Assembly (NCBI RefSeq): GCF_018129385.1
Contig: NZ_JAFCLN010000002.1
Location: forward strand, 620,001-684,000
Length of the DNA: 64,000 nucleotides
Direction: 5' to 3'
Source of the DNA: Bradyrhizobium lablabi
GTDB taxonomy: Bacteria > Pseudomonadota > Alphaproteobacteria > Rhizobiales > Xanthobacteraceae
Shown here: piece by piece, positions 51,172 through 60,994 of the stretch
Numbering within the stretch: position 1 is the stretch's first letter
How the letters are laid out: each line of letters opens with the position of its first letter
The notes under the pieces: generated by a model
Told to the model about the DNA's origin: nothing
The model's database searches: none
What the model saw: only the letters and a program-made list of their open reading frames with translations
Made by a program: the position numbers and the translations under genes

Positions 51172-51639
51172 TTACGCAGCGCGCGCGTTCTGAAGCACGG
51201 CCTGCGGCGTTTTCCGGAAACTGATGGCCAGCCGGTTGTAGGTATTCATCAGCCCGATCGCGATCGTCAAATCTGCCAGCTCCTTTTCCGAGAAGACGGC
51301 GCGCGCGGCCTGGAAATCTTCCTCCGGCACGCCGGTCTCGGCGACGCGCGTCACCGTTTCGGCCCAGGCCAGCGCGGCCCGCTCGCGCTCGCTGAAGAGG
51401 TCGCCGGCTTCGTGCCAGGCCTGTAGCAACGCGAGCTTTTCGGTCCTGACGCCCTGCTTGAGGAGGTCGCGGGTGTGCATGTCGAGGCAAAAGGCGCAGT
51501 TGTTGATCTGCGAGACGCGCAGATAGACGAGATTCACCAGCTCGCCGGGAAGGCCGCTCTGCATGATGTAGCCGTACACGCTGCCGAGCGCCTTTACGCC
51601 ATTCGGCGCGATCTGGTCGTATTCGAGACGTTTGGTCAT
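51172..51639 (-). CDS. AhpD-like carboxymuconolactone-decarboxylase-family protein
   Basis: A 155-aa protein with the redox motif CAFCLDMH (residues 48-55) of the AhpD-like family. Likely a peroxide- or disulfide-reducing enzyme. The ATG at 51639 follows the cupin gene by 26 nt in the same direction. Divergent from the MocR regulator. Confidence 0.9.
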   Translation of the reverse strand: MTKRLEYDQIAPNGVKALGSVYGYIMQSGLPGELVNLVYLRVSQINNCAFCLDMHTRDLLKQGVRTEKLALLQAWHEAGDLFSERERAALAWAETVTRVAETGVPEEDFQAARAVFSEKELADLTIAIGLMNTYNRLAISFRKTPQAVLQNARAA

Positions 51640-51665
51640 TATCGTTCTCCGTAAATGTTCAGTCG

Positions 51666-52082
51666 TTATTTGAGGTAGGTGGTCAGTTGCTTGTCGCCGG
51701 TGTCGGCGACGAAAACCGCGAGCAGCTTTGCCGGCTTGGTCTTGCTCGCGTTGCGGCTGACGGGATGGCTGGCGCCGGGCGGCTCGGACCAGCTCTCGCC
51801 GGCCTTGTAGATGCGCGTCGTGCCGTCATTCACCTTCGACTCGATCTCTCCGGAAATGACATAGGCGTAGACGAAGGCCGATTTCGCGTGGGTGTGCGGC
51901 GCGGAGGCTGCGCCCGGCGCATAGTCGACGACAAAAGCGATCAGCGACTTGCCAGGAACGTTCGGAATCGCCTGCTCGAAGTTTTGCGTGACCTTGTCGC
52001 CGGTGTCATGCCCGAAGGCCGGCGTAATGGTCGCGAGGGCAATGGCGGCCCAGGCCGCCCTGATAAAGGTTTTCATCTTCAT
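51666..52082 (-). CDS. Secreted cupin-domain protein
   Basis: A 138-aa protein with a signal peptide (residues 1-24; AFG). The cupin core has HTHAKSAFVYAYVISGEIES, quoted as HTHAKSAFVYAY and VISGEIES, with metal-binding His, and GASHPVSRN. Start at 52082 has an AAGGAG site. First gene of an operon with the AhpD-like gene, controlled most likely by the MocR gene divergent from it. Confidence 0.88.
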   Translation of the reverse strand: MKMKTFIRAAWAAIALATITPAFGHDTGDKVTQNFEQAIPNVPGKSLIAFVVDYAPGAASAPHTHAKSAFVYAYVISGEIESKVNDGTTRIYKAGESWSEPPGASHPVSRNASKTKPAKLLAVFVADTGDKQLTTYLK

Positions 52083-52169
52083 GGCTGTTCTCCTTCTCGC
52101 CAAGAGATGCGCCTTTTGTGGGTTATAAAAAAGAACCAAAAACCGACAGAAATCGTGTACTACGGCGGT
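52083..52169. promoter_or_regulatory. Divergent promoter of cupin operon and MocR regulator
   Basis: 87 bp, AT-rich in part (ttataaaaaagaaccaaaaa). A short inverted repeat (gggttataaaaaagaaccaa: ggtt/aacc arms) is a candidate MocR site. Nothing else clear. Confidence 0.4.
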
Positions 52170-53579
52170 ATGGCCAAACCGCTTCATTTGAAGATCGACC
52201 GGGCCGCGAAGACGCCGCTGGCCGAGCAAATCCGAAGGGCGCTCGCCACGGCGATCGAAAGCGGGGTGCTCGCACCGCGCGCGCGCCTGCCGTCGTGGCA
52301 GGACCTCGCCGCACAACTTGGCGTCGCGCGCGGCACCGTGCGCACGGCCTATGAAAAGCTGTCCGCGGCGCAACTGATCGTGGCATCGCGCTCGGCCGGG
52401 ACCCGTGTTGCGGAGCGGCCTCGCGCCGCGCGGCGGCCCGAACGGCGTCCCGATCCCGGCTCGTTCATGGAGATGTACCAGGAGCTGACGCAGGGCCCGG
52501 CCATCTTCCAGATGGGCGTGCCTGCAACGGACACATTTCCCGCTACGCTGCTGGCGCGCATCCGCGCCCATGCGGTTCGCGCGGAAACCGCCGCGCCGCC
52601 GATCTATGCCGACCCGCGCGGCGAACTTGAATTGCGGCGCGAGATCGCCGCCTATCTCGCCATCGCGCGTGGCATCGAATGTTCGCCCTCGCAAGTCTTC
52701 ATCACAGGCGGATACAGCAGTGGCCTCGGACTGACGCTGCGCGTGCTCGGCCTCGAAGGACAAAAGGCCTGGGTGGAAGAGCCCGGCTTCCCCTTCACCC
52801 GGAAGGGCCTCGAACTCGCAAGACTATCGCTTGCGCCGATACCGGTCGACGCCAGCGGCATCGACGTCGATCATGGGCTTCGCCGTTTTCCGGATGCGAA
52901 GATGGTTGTGGTGACGCCGGGTCAGCAGGCGCCGCTCGGTGTGACGATGTCGCTGGAGCGGCGCTTGCGCCTGCTCGACTGGGCCTCTAGTGCGCGCGTC
53001 TGGGTGATCGAGGACGATTATTTGAGCGAGTTGCAGTTGAAGGGGCGGGCGGCGCCGGCGCTTGCCTCGCTCGATCGCGAAGGGCGCGTCATCCACATCG
53101 GCTCCTTCAGCAAGACCATCAGCCCGACGTTGCGGCTCGGCTTCCTCGTCGCGCCTGTTACGCTGATGTCGCGCTTCGCCGAGGTCGCCGCATGTCTGGC
53201 GCCGCCGCCCGGGCCATCCGTGCAGCTCGCAGTCGCCGAGTTCATGCGCGAAGGCCACTATCTGCGCCATCTGCGGCGCACCAAGCGGGCCTACTCGGCG
53301 CAGCGTGACGCGCTGCTGGAGCAGTTGCTGCCGCACGCAAAGGATGCAGCCATCACAACCGCGGGCCTGGGCGTATTGCTGCGCTTGCCCGATGGTTCGC
53401 CGGACACGTCCATTGCGAGGGAATGCCTGGCGTTTGGATTGGCGCCGCCTCCGCTGTCAGCCTGGTACATGCGTCCGGCCGGCCGATCGGGGCTTCTTCT
53501 GGGCGTCGCGACGGTACCGAAGAGGAATCTCGCGAGAGCCTGCGACCGCCTTTGGGGGATCATCGATCGCTTTAGATGA
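52170..53579 (+). CDS. MocR/PdxR-family regulator (GntR HTH fused to aminotransferase-like domain)
   Basis: A 469-aa regulator. N-terminal GntR-type winged helix (TPLAEQIRRALATAIESGVL, DLAAQLGVARGTVRTAYEKL). C-terminal class I aminotransferase-fold domain: EEPGFPFTRKG, VTPGQQAPLGVTMSLERR, the PLP-binding lysine in GSFSKTISPTLRLGF. Such regulators sense PLP or amino compounds. Divergent from the cupin/AhpD operon. The frame is open upstream, but that part has no homology. Confidence 0.92.
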   Translation: MAKPLHLKIDRAAKTPLAEQIRRALATAIESGVLAPRARLPSWQDLAAQLGVARGTVRTAYEKLSAAQLIVASRSAGTRVAERPRAARRPERRPDPGSFMEMYQELTQGPAIFQMGVPATDTFPATLLARIRAHAVRAETAAPPIYADPRGELELRREIAAYLAIARGIECSPSQVFITGGYSSGLGLTLRVLGLEGQKAWVEEPGFPFTRKGLELARLSLAPIPVDASGIDVDHGLRRFPDAKMVVVTPGQQAPLGVTMSLERRLRLLDWASSARVWVIEDDYLSELQLKGRAAPALASLDREGRVIHIGSFSKTISPTLRLGFLVAPVTLMSRFAEVAACLAPPPGPSVQLAVAEFMREGHYLRHLRRTKRAYSAQRDALLEQLLPHAKDAAITTAGLGVLLRLPDGSPDTSIARECLAFGLAPPPLSAWYMRPAGRSGLLLGVATVPKRNLARACDRLWGIIDRFR

Positions 53580-53587
53580 ACCCGACC

Positions 53588-55087
53588 CTAATCTTCGCTC
53601 GCCTTGAACCGCCCAAGTCCCTTCATCACAAACGGCGCGATCAGCGCAATCAAGGCGATCGCGAGCAGGGTGGCCGACATCGGGCTTTGCAGCAGCGTCA
53701 TGGGATCGCCGAGGCTGATCTGTAGCGCGCGGCGAAGCTGGCTCTCGGCAATCGGGCCGAGAATGAGCCCGACGACAACAGGCGCGATCGGGAAATCGAA
53801 CCGGCGCATCAAAAAGCCCAGCACGCCAAAGCCCGCCAGCATCGACAGCTCGACCACCGATGGTTTCGCCGCGATCGTGCCCATGGTCGCGAACACCAAA
53901 ATGCCCGCATACAGCCAGGGCTGCGGGATCGCCAGCAGCTTCACCCACAGGCCCACCAGCGGCAGGTTGAGCACCAGCAGCATGACGTTGGCGATGAACA
54001 GGCTCGCAATCAGGCCCCACACCAGGTCGGGCCGCTCGGCGAACAGCAGCGGCCCAGGATTCAGCCCGTATTGCTGAAAGCCGGCGAGCATCATCGCGGC
54101 GGTCGCCGATGTCGGAAGCCCGAGCGTCAGTAGCGGCACCAGCGTGCCGGCAGCGGAGGCGTTGTTGGCGGCTTCCGGCCCGGCGACGCCTTCGATCGCG
54201 CCCTTGCCGAATTCTTGCGGGTAATTGGTGAGCCGCCGCTCGGTCGAGTAGGACAGGAAGGTCGGAATCTCGGCGCCGCCGGCGGGCAGTGCGCCGATGG
54301 GGAAACCGAACATCGTGCCGCGCAGCCATGCTTTCCAGGAGCGTTTCCAGTCCTGCGCCGTCATCCACAGCGAGCCGCGCACCGGTTCCAGCTTTTCCTC
54401 GGCATGATGGCGGCGCGAGACGACGTAAAGCGCTTCGCCCACCGCGAACAGGCCGACCGCGAGCGTGGTGACCTCGACGCCGTCGAGCAGTTCGGGCACG
54501 CCGAAGGAAAGGCGCGGCTGGCCGGTGAGCTTGTCGATGCCGACGAGGCCAAGCGTCAGCCCGATGAACAGGCTGGTGAGACCGCGGATCGGTGAATCGC
54601 CGAAGGTTGCGGATACCGTGACGAAGGCGACGCACATCAGCGCAAAGTAATCTTCAGGCCCGAAACGCACGGCGACGTCGACCAGCCACGGCGCAAGGAA
54701 GGCAAGACCGATCGTGGCGAGCGTGCCCGCGACGAACGAGCCGATTGCGGCGGTCGCCAACGCCGGGCCGCCGCGGCCGGCCTTGGCCATCTTGTTGCCT
54801 TCGAGCGCGGTCGCCATCGAGGCGCTTTCGCCGGGCGTGTTGATCAGGATGGCGGTGGTCGATCCGCCATACATGCCGCCGTAATAGATGCCGGCGAACA
54901 TGATCAGCGAGCCGCCGGGATCGAGCTTGTAGGTCACCGGCAGCAGCAGCGCGACGGTGAGAGCAGGGCCGATGCCGGGCAGCACGCCTACCGCGGTGCC
55001 GAGGAAGACGCCGATCAGCGCATAGAGCAGGTTCATCGGCTGCACGGCAACGGCCATGCCATGGGCGAGCGCGGCAAAGGTTTCCAT
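53588..55087 (-). CDS. tctA: Tripartite tricarboxylate transporter large permease
   Basis: A 499-aa TctA-type permease with about 11-12 membrane helices ([51 protein letters not shown]). Start ATG at 55087 overlaps the TctB stop by 1 bp. Together with tctB and tctC it imports carboxylates or related anions. It ends 9 bp from the stop of the converging MocR gene. Confidence 0.93.
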   Translation of the reverse strand: METFAALAHGMAVAVQPMNLLYALIGVFLGTAVGVLPGIGPALTVALLLPVTYKLDPGGSLIMFAGIYYGGMYGGSTTAILINTPGESASMATALEGNKMAKAGRGGPALATAAIGSFVAGTLATIGLAFLAPWLVDVAVRFGPEDYFALMCVAFVTVSATFGDSPIRGLTSLFIGLTLGLVGIDKLTGQPRLSFGVPELLDGVEVTTLAVGLFAVGEALYVVSRRHHAEEKLEPVRGSLWMTAQDWKRSWKAWLRGTMFGFPIGALPAGGAEIPTFLSYSTERRLTNYPQEFGKGAIEGVAGPEAANNASAAGTLVPLLTLGLPTSATAAMMLAGFQQYGLNPGPLLFAERPDLVWGLIASLFIANVMLLVLNLPLVGLWVKLLAIPQPWLYAGILVFATMGTIAAKPSVVELSMLAGFGVLGFLMRRFDFPIAPVVVGLILGPIAESQLRRALQISLGDPMTLLQSPMSATLLAIALIALIAPFVMKGLGRFKASED

Positions 55088-55575
55088 TACAGCAGTCTTT
55101 CCAGCGGGCCGGAGGGCAGGCTCAGCGTCAGCAGCTTGTCGAAGGCGAGATAGATCAGCGTGGTCAGCACCAGCGCGATCACGATGTCGGTGACGATCGC
55201 GCGCCGCCCGAACGCCGCCGACGTGGTGACGAACAAGGCCGACGTTGCAAGGATGAAGCCGCCGCCGAAGCCGATGATGGCGATCAGCAGCGCAAGCCCG
55301 ATGAGGATCAGCAGCACCGCCTTGACATCGGCGCTCTCGCGCGGCGGCAGGTTGCCGCGCAGCGCGTCGATCAGGTTGCCGATTGCGAGCAGGCCGAGCC
55401 CGACCGCGACGACGACAGGCATCGCGCCGGGGCCCATTCCGTAGGTCGTCGCCGACTGCAACTGGCTCGCGTCCCACACCAGCACCGCGGCGAGCACCGC
55501 GAGCGCCAGCGCAATGACAAGGCCGGCGCGATCGACGCGCCGTGGCGCCGGCCTGTTGGATGTCCCATCGGTCAT
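55087..55575 (-). CDS. tctB: Tripartite tricarboxylate transporter small permease
   Basis: A 162-aa TctB-family protein with four helices (around residues 17-35, 48-68, 85-115, 126-145). No sequence motif beyond the family pattern. Its start overlaps tctC by 4 bp and its stop overlaps tctA by 1 bp. Confidence 0.9.
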   Translation of the reverse strand: MTDGTSNRPAPRRVDRAGLVIALALAVLAAVLVWDASQLQSATTYGMGPGAMPVVVAVGLGLLAIGNLIDALRGNLPPRESADVKAVLLILIGLALLIAIIGFGGGFILATSALFVTTSAAFGRRAIVTDIVIALVLTTLIYLAFDKLLTLSLPSGPLERLL

Positions 55576-56540
55576 GATTTGACGAGGCCAACCGACTTCA
55601 GCACGTCGGTGACGCGCACGATTTCCTTCTTCAGGAAATCCTGGAAGGCATCGCCGGAGAGATAGGCGTCATCCCAGCCCTTTTGCTTGAGGATGTCCTT
55701 CCAGGCGTCTGATTTGACCATCTTTTCCACCGCGTCGTTCAGCGTCTTGCGCTGTTCGGCGGTGATGCCGGGCGGCGCCACCACCGAGCGCCAGTTGGCC
55801 AGCACGAGGTCGATGCCTTGCTCCTTGAAGGTCGGAATATCAGAGCCCGGGATACGCTTCTCCGAGCTTACGCCGATCGCGCGCAGCTTGCCTGACTTGA
55901 TCTGGCCTTCATATTCGCTCAGGCCAGAAATGCCGGCCGTGACCTTGGCGCCGAGAATGGCGGCAAGCGACTCGCCGCCGCCTGAGAACGGGACATAGTT
56001 GACCTTCTTGGCATCGGCGCCGACCGCGCCAGCGAACAGCGCCGCCATCACGTGGTCGACGCCCCCGGCCGAGCCGCCGGCGAAAGTCACCTTGGCGATG
56101 TCGGCCTTCAGCGCATTGGCCAGATCCTGCGCCGTCTTGAGCGGCGAACTCGCGGGCACGACGATCACCTGAATCTCTTCCGTGAGGCGCGCGATCGGCG
56201 TTACCTGCTCGAGCGTCACCGGCGACTTGTTCATGGCGAGCGCGCCGACCATGACAAAGCCGTTCACCATCATCTGGTTGCCGTCGCCCTTGGCGCCGTT
56301 GACGAACTGCGCAATGCCGACGCTGCCGCCGGCGCCGGCCACATTGGTGACCTGCACGCTGCGGGCGATCTTGGCGGCGACCAGCGCCTGCTGCATCGCG
56401 CGTGCCGTCTGATCCCAACCGCCACCGGGGGCCGCGGGCGCCATTAGCTTGAGTTCGAGCTGCTGGGCGAGCGCCGGGGAGGCGACCGCGAGGGTGAAGG
56501 CGATTGCAGCGCCAAACAGGCGCCTGGGTACTGGGATCAT
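55572..56540 (-). CDS. tctC: Tripartite tricarboxylate transporter substrate-binding protein
   Basis: A 322-aa periplasmic binding protein (Bug/TctC family) with signal peptide (residues 1-25; ALAQQ). Core has [27 protein letters not shown] and [12 protein letters not shown]. The start at 56540 has a GAGGAAA site; the long upstream frame is ignored. Likely substrates are carboxylates or aromatic acids. Confidence 0.93.
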   Translation of the reverse strand: MIPVPRRLFGAAIAFTLAVASPALAQQLELKLMAPAAPGGGWDQTARAMQQALVAAKIARSVQVTNVAGAGGSVGIAQFVNGAKGDGNQMMVNGFVMVGALAMNKSPVTLEQVTPIARLTEEIQVIVVPASSPLKTAQDLANALKADIAKVTFAGGSAGGVDHVMAALFAGAVGADAKKVNYVPFSGGGESLAAILGAKVTAGISGLSEYEGQIKSGKLRAIGVSSEKRIPGSDIPTFKEQGIDLVLANWRSVVAPPGITAEQRKTLNDAVEKMVKSDAWKDILKQKGWDDAYLSGDAFQDFLKKEIVRVTDVLKSVGLVKS

Positions 56541-56736
56541 TGAGGTTTCCTCCGAGAGCCTTGGCGGCGCGGCCGCTGTCGATGAGCTGCCGCATCGCGT
56601 CAATTCGTCGCATTTCAGCCGGAAAAGCCTCCGCTGTCCAGACGCATCGCTCAGTCGTGCCAAACGGCGATGCGGAAAGCGTAATAGAAATCCACAGGGG
56701 TCATCGAGGCCGCAACGGAACAGTACGAGAGAGATC

Positions 56737-57633
56737 ATGAACGTCGCGATCATGGGCGCCGGCGCCATCGGCTGTTACTTCGGAGCGCTGTTGGCGCGCG
56801 CCGGTCATTCCGTCGTCCTGATTGGACGCCCCGTCCATGTCGAGGCCATCAACAAAAATGGTCTGCTGCTCGAAACCAAAACGTTCCGCGATTATCTTCC
56901 CGCGCGCGCTTCCACCGATGCTTCCGCGATCGCCGATGCAGACCTCGTCCTGTTCAGCGTCAAGTCGCAGGATACCGAGAGCGCCGGGCGGTCGATGACT
57001 TCGCATCTCAAGCCAGGCGCAACCGTGCTCAGCCTCCAGAACGGCGTCGACAACGCCGAAAGACTTTCAGAGGTCATCGGCCGCGCCGTGACGCCGACGG
57101 TGGTGTATGTCGGCACGGAAATGGCGGGGCCGGGACATGTCAGGCATCACGGTCCCGGCGAACTCGTGATCGGCGCCGGGCCGGAAAGCGACAAGCTCGC
57201 TGCGCTGATATCGGAGGCCGGCCATCCCTCGCGTGTGGACGCGAACGTAGCGGAAATCCTCTGGCACAAGCTGATCACCAACTGCGCCTACAACGCGATG
57301 TCGGCGGTCTCGCAGCTTCCTTACGGCGCGATGGTGGAGGTGGAGGGCGCAAGGGACGTCATGCGCAACGCCGTGACGGAATGCGCCGCTGTTGCGCGCG
57401 CCTGCGGCGTCGCCGTGCCGGATGACATTGTCCAGAGGGTGCTGACCGTCGCGCGCAACATGCCGAGCCAGTCTTCCTCGACGGCTCAGGATCTCGCGCG
57501 CGGCAAGACCACCGAGATCGACTATCTCAACGGCTATGTGGTGCGAAAGGGTTTAAGCCTCGGCATATCAACGCCGACCAATCTGGCGCTACAGGTCATG
57601 GTCAAGCTGCGCGAGCGCAAGCTTGCCGGCTAA
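56737..57633 (+). CDS. panE: 2-dehydropantoate 2-reductase family protein
   Basis: A 298-aa NADPH-dependent reductase (ApbA/PanE). IMGAGAIGCYFGALLARAGH (residues 5-24) binds NADPH; ILWHKLITNCAYNAMSAVSQ carries the catalytic Lys. Members reduce ketopantoate (pantothenate synthesis) or related 2-keto acids. No other pantothenate genes are near, so a paralogue acting on another keto acid is possible. Start at 56737. Confidence 0.88.
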   Translation: MNVAIMGAGAIGCYFGALLARAGHSVVLIGRPVHVEAINKNGLLLETKTFRDYLPARASTDASAIADADLVLFSVKSQDTESAGRSMTSHLKPGATVLSLQNGVDNAERLSEVIGRAVTPTVVYVGTEMAGPGHVRHHGPGELVIGAGPESDKLAALISEAGHPSRVDANVAEILWHKLITNCAYNAMSAVSQLPYGAMVEVEGARDVMRNAVTECAAVARACGVAVPDDIVQRVLTVARNMPSQSSSTAQDLARGKTTEIDYLNGYVVRKGLSLGISTPTNLALQVMVKLRERKLAG

Positions 57634-58376
57634 GCGGGACCAGCCGTCATGCCGAGCCGGCCGATGCCCGGAAATTTCAGCGCCGGCCGGCGGATGTCGA
57701 GGCCGAGCACCGCTCCGAGGAAATTGATCTCAAAGCCTTCGACCCAACCGATGGTGAGGCCGATATAGCCGCCGAGCGTAGCAAAGACGCCGGTGCCGGA
57801 TGCGGTTACCCCGAACCAATCGCCGTCATAAGGAAAATCCTTGCCGATCGCGGTCGGCGGCAGCACCGCCTTCAGTTCGGGAACGGCGTTGAGCGCGGCC
57901 TGCACAAAGGTGTTCGAATTCGGTCCCGGCCAGGGGCTGTAGTCGCCATAGGCGCGGAACTTGTAGTTCTCGACGACGTGGCGGATTTTTGGAATGAGCA
58001 GGGCGGCTTTTTCGCCGTCGACGGCCACCACGGTCTCGGGCGCTGCGCCGAACCAGCGGGCATCGGCGGCAAAGCCGTTGGTGCGGATCGGCTCGCCCCA
58101 GGCGGTGTAGTCGTATCGCGTATAGCGGTTCGCGCCCTTTTCCTTGATGACGATCCAGCTATGGACCGCAAAGATGCTCTTCCAGCGCAGCGTGCGCGCG
58201 GCATAGATGCGGATGAGGGCGTCGGGGTTCTCAGTGGCCGGCGGCAATAGTCCGGCGCTGGAACGGTCCGCCGTCTGCCAGCTACCCCTGGCGTCACCGG
58301 CCCAAAAATATTGCGCGGCCGATACGCCGATCGGCACGAATACCAAAAGCAGGAAGATGAGCACGAATTTTCTCAA
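57630..58376 (-). CDS. DUF3750 family protein
   Basis: A 248-aa protein with an N-terminal membrane segment (FVLIFLLLVFVPIGVSAAQYF, about residues 4-24). The conserved core has SIFAVHSWIVIKEKGANRYTRYDY (in two pieces) and the C-terminal FPYDGDWFGVTASGTG region. Start uncertain: TTG at 58376 or GTG at 58364; no ATG. It overlaps the panE stop by 4 bp (convergent). Function unknown. Confidence 0.78.
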   Translation of the reverse strand: MRKFVLIFLLLVFVPIGVSAAQYFWAGDARGSWQTADRSSAGLLPPATENPDALIRIYAARTLRWKSIFAVHSWIVIKEKGANRYTRYDYTAWGEPIRTNGFAADARWFGAAPETVVAVDGEKAALLIPKIRHVVENYKFRAYGDYSPWPGPNSNTFVQAALNAVPELKAVLPPTAIGKDFPYDGDWFGVTASGTGVFATLGGYIGLTIGWVEGFEINFLGAVLGLDIRRPALKFPGIGRLGMTAGPA

Positions 58377-58456
58377 GGGGGACAGTCGGAACGGGATGCT
58401 CGGCTCAATATAGGTCTGCCCGCCGCGTGCGCCAGCGGCATGGCGCCGCGCCGTTT

Positions 58457-60994
58457 CTAAAGCCAGAGTATCTTCTTGCGGTATTCCAGGTCGGTCAGCA
58501 GCGGGGCGGCCGGTCCCTGGTGAAATACCTTGCCCCGCTCCAGCGCAAAGACCCGGTCGGCGAGCGCCAGCACGAGGTCGAGATTGTGTTCGACAATAAC
58601 GATGGAGGCGTGTTGCCGAAGGAGATCGAACACCTTGAACAGTTCGAGGATCACCGCCGGCGCCAGGCCCTCGAACGGTTCGTCGAGCAGCAGCAGCTTG
58701 ACATTGCCCGACATCGCGCGCGCCACCGCCACCATCTGCTGCTCGCCGCCGGAGAGATAATCCGCCGCGACATCCATCCGCGCCTTGAGGCGCGGGAAAT
58801 ATTCGAGGATGCGTTCCTCGCTCCATACCACGCCGCTGCTGCCGTCAGTCTTGCGCGCCAGCCGCCCGAGTGCGAGGTTTTCCCGCACCGTCATGCCGGC
58901 AAACAGCCCGCGCCCCTGCGGCACGTAGCCGATGCCCATGCGAGCGATATCCGGCGCCGGCAGGCCGGCGATAGCGCGCCCCTGATATTCGATGGCGCCG
59001 GAAGCTGGCGGCACCAGCCCGGCGAGCGTCTTCAGCAGCGTCGACTTGCCGGCGCCGTTGCGGCCGAGCAGGGCGACGATCTCGCCTTCGCGCACGTCGA
59101 GCGTGGCGTCGTGCAGGATATGGCTCTTGCCATAGAAGGTGTTGACGCCCTCGAAGCGAAGGATCTGCGCAGCCTCCTCCTTTGCAGCATCGCTGCGGCT
59201 GTGCTCGACTTCGGGAATGCCGGTGCCGGTGTAGATCTCCTGGACGCGGCGGTCGCTGCGCACGGCGGCGGGCGAACCCGTCATCAGGACTTCGCCCTGG
59301 TTCATGACGGTGACGTGTTGCGAGAAGCCGAGCACGCGGTCGATGTCGTGCTCGACGATCAACACGGGAATATTTTGCGAGATATTCTTGATCAGGTTCG
59401 ACACCCGCTCGCGCTCGGCAGCCGCAAGGCCCGCCAGCGGCTCGTCGAGCAGCAGCACCTGCGGCTTGGAGCCGAGCGCGATGCCGAGATCAACCAGCCG
59501 CTGCCCGCCATAGGACAGCTCGCCGCCCTCGATTGTCTCGATGCCTTCCAGTCCGAGGAATTTGATCAGTTCTGCGGCCTCAGCGTGCACCTCGGAATAA
59601 GAGTCGATATCACGCCAGATGTTGAAGCGCATCGGATGGCGCGCCTGTAGCGACAGCCGCAGATTTTCGTAGATGGTGAGCTCGCGGAACAAATTGGTGA
59701 TCTGGAACGAGCGCGCCAGCCCCTGATGGCAGATCAGGTCGGACGGCGTGCCCTGAATCTCCTTGCCGTTGAGGCGGATGGTGCCGCCGTCGGGCGCGTA
59801 GAGGCCGGAGACGAGGTTGAAGAGCGTCGTCTTGCCTGCACCGTTCGGTCCGATCAACGCGTGGATTTCGCCGGCGCCGACCGTCAGGCTGGCATTGCTG
59901 ACAGCGCGGATGCCACCAAATTTTTTCGAGATGCTTTCGACCTCCAGCACCGTTCCCTTCAACCCCTCGGGCCGCAAAAAAGCCGGCAGTGGCAGGCCTT
60001 CGTAGATTTTCCGCCTGCTCATCGCGGCGGCTTCTTCCGGCGGTGGCCAGAAGCGGCGGCGGACGGTGGCCCAGATGCCGACGAGACCGCCCGGCGAATA
60101 CAGGATGAAGGCGACGAAGATCAGCCCGAACCACAGCAGCCAGTTCGGCGTCCAGATCGAAAACAGCTCGCGGAACAGGATGAAGAACAGCGTGCCCAGC
60201 GCCGGCCCCAGCATGCTGCGCATGCCGCCGATCACGACAATTGCCAGCAGTTCGCCGGAGAAGGGCACCGAGACGGATTCCGCCGACACCAGATAATTCT
60301 GGAAGCCGATCAGTCCGCCCGCGAGTCCCGTTACCACAGCCGAGATGACGAACACCGCGAGCTTGTAGCGCTCGACCGGATAGCCCTGAAAGGTCGCGCG
60401 CAACTGGTTGTCGCGGATCGCGACCAGCACGTGGCCGAATGGCGAGCGCGCCAGCCGCAGCAGCAGGTAAAGCACCGCGAGCGAGATCACCGCGACCACG
60501 ATGTAATAGTTGAGTGCGTTATCCAGATTGAACGGCCCGATGCTGCCGCGCTTCAGCCCGCCGAGGCCGTCCTCGCCGCCGGTGAGCGAGGTCCAGCGGA
60601 ACGCTGTGGTGTAGGCAAGCGCGGCGAGCGCCAGCGTCAGCAGCGAAAAATATACGCCGCGCCGTCGCAGGATGACGACGCCGACAAAGGCGGACGCCGC
60701 GGCGACGATCACCATGGATAGCAGCAGCGGCAGCCAGATTTCGCCGCGGAACCAGTTGAGCTGGATCAGCCCCGCCGCATAGGCGCCGATGCCGAACCAG
60801 GTGCCGTGGCCGAACGAAACGAGGCCGGTATAGCCGACGCAGAGATTGAGGCCCATCGCGGCCACCGCCAGCGCCACAATCATGGTGCCGGTGTTGTAGG
60901 AGAGCCCGAGCGCATAGAGCACGAACGGCAGCAGGACCACCGCGAGCGTCGCGATCAACAATGGCCGGTATTTTGTCCCCGATGACACCGTCAT
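58457..60994 (-). CDS. Fused LivM permease - LivG ATPase - LivF ATPase
   Basis: One 845-aa polypeptide combining three parts of a branched-chain-amino-acid-type ABC importer. Residues 1-310 are a LivM permease (GLNLCVGYTGLVSFGHG). Residues 350-600 are LivG-type: Walker A GPNGAGKTT (382-390), signature LSYGGQ (493-498), Walker B LLLDEP (514-519). Residues 610-845 are LivF-type: Walker A GRNGAGKST (644-652), LSGGEQ (747-752), Walker B LLLDEP (767-773). No stop or ribosome-binding site interrupts. Translation start overlaps livH. Confidence 0.93.
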   Translation of the reverse strand: MTVSSGTKYRPLLIATLAVVLLPFVLYALGLSYNTGTMIVALAVAAMGLNLCVGYTGLVSFGHGTWFGIGAYAAGLIQLNWFRGEIWLPLLLSMVIVAAASAFVGVVILRRRGVYFSLLTLALAALAYTTAFRWTSLTGGEDGLGGLKRGSIGPFNLDNALNYYIVVAVISLAVLYLLLRLARSPFGHVLVAIRDNQLRATFQGYPVERYKLAVFVISAVVTGLAGGLIGFQNYLVSAESVSVPFSGELLAIVVIGGMRSMLGPALGTLFFILFRELFSIWTPNWLLWFGLIFVAFILYSPGGLVGIWATVRRRFWPPPEEAAAMSRRKIYEGLPLPAFLRPEGLKGTVLEVESISKKFGGIRAVSNASLTVGAGEIHALIGPNGAGKTTLFNLVSGLYAPDGGTIRLNGKEIQGTPSDLICHQGLARSFQITNLFRELTIYENLRLSLQARHPMRFNIWRDIDSYSEVHAEAAELIKFLGLEGIETIEGGELSYGGQRLVDLGIALGSKPQVLLLDEPLAGLAAAERERVSNLIKNISQNIPVLIVEHDIDRVLGFSQHVTVMNQGEVLMTGSPAAVRSDRRVQEIYTGTGIPEVEHSRSDAAKEEAAQILRFEGVNTFYGKSHILHDATLDVREGEIVALLGRNGAGKSTLLKTLAGLVPPASGAIEYQGRAIAGLPAPDIARMGIGYVPQGRGLFAGMTVRENLALGRLARKTDGSSGVVWSEERILEYFPRLKARMDVAADYLSGGEQQMVAVARAMSGNVKLLLLDEPFEGLAPAVILELFKVFDLLRQHASIVIVEHNLDLVLALADRVFALERGKVFHQGPAAPLLTDLEYRKKILWL

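Noticed and set aside
56449..56736. 96-codon N-terminal extension of the PanE frame
   Set aside because: It overlaps the start of tctC on the other strand; the Rossmann motif begins immediately after the ATG at 56737.
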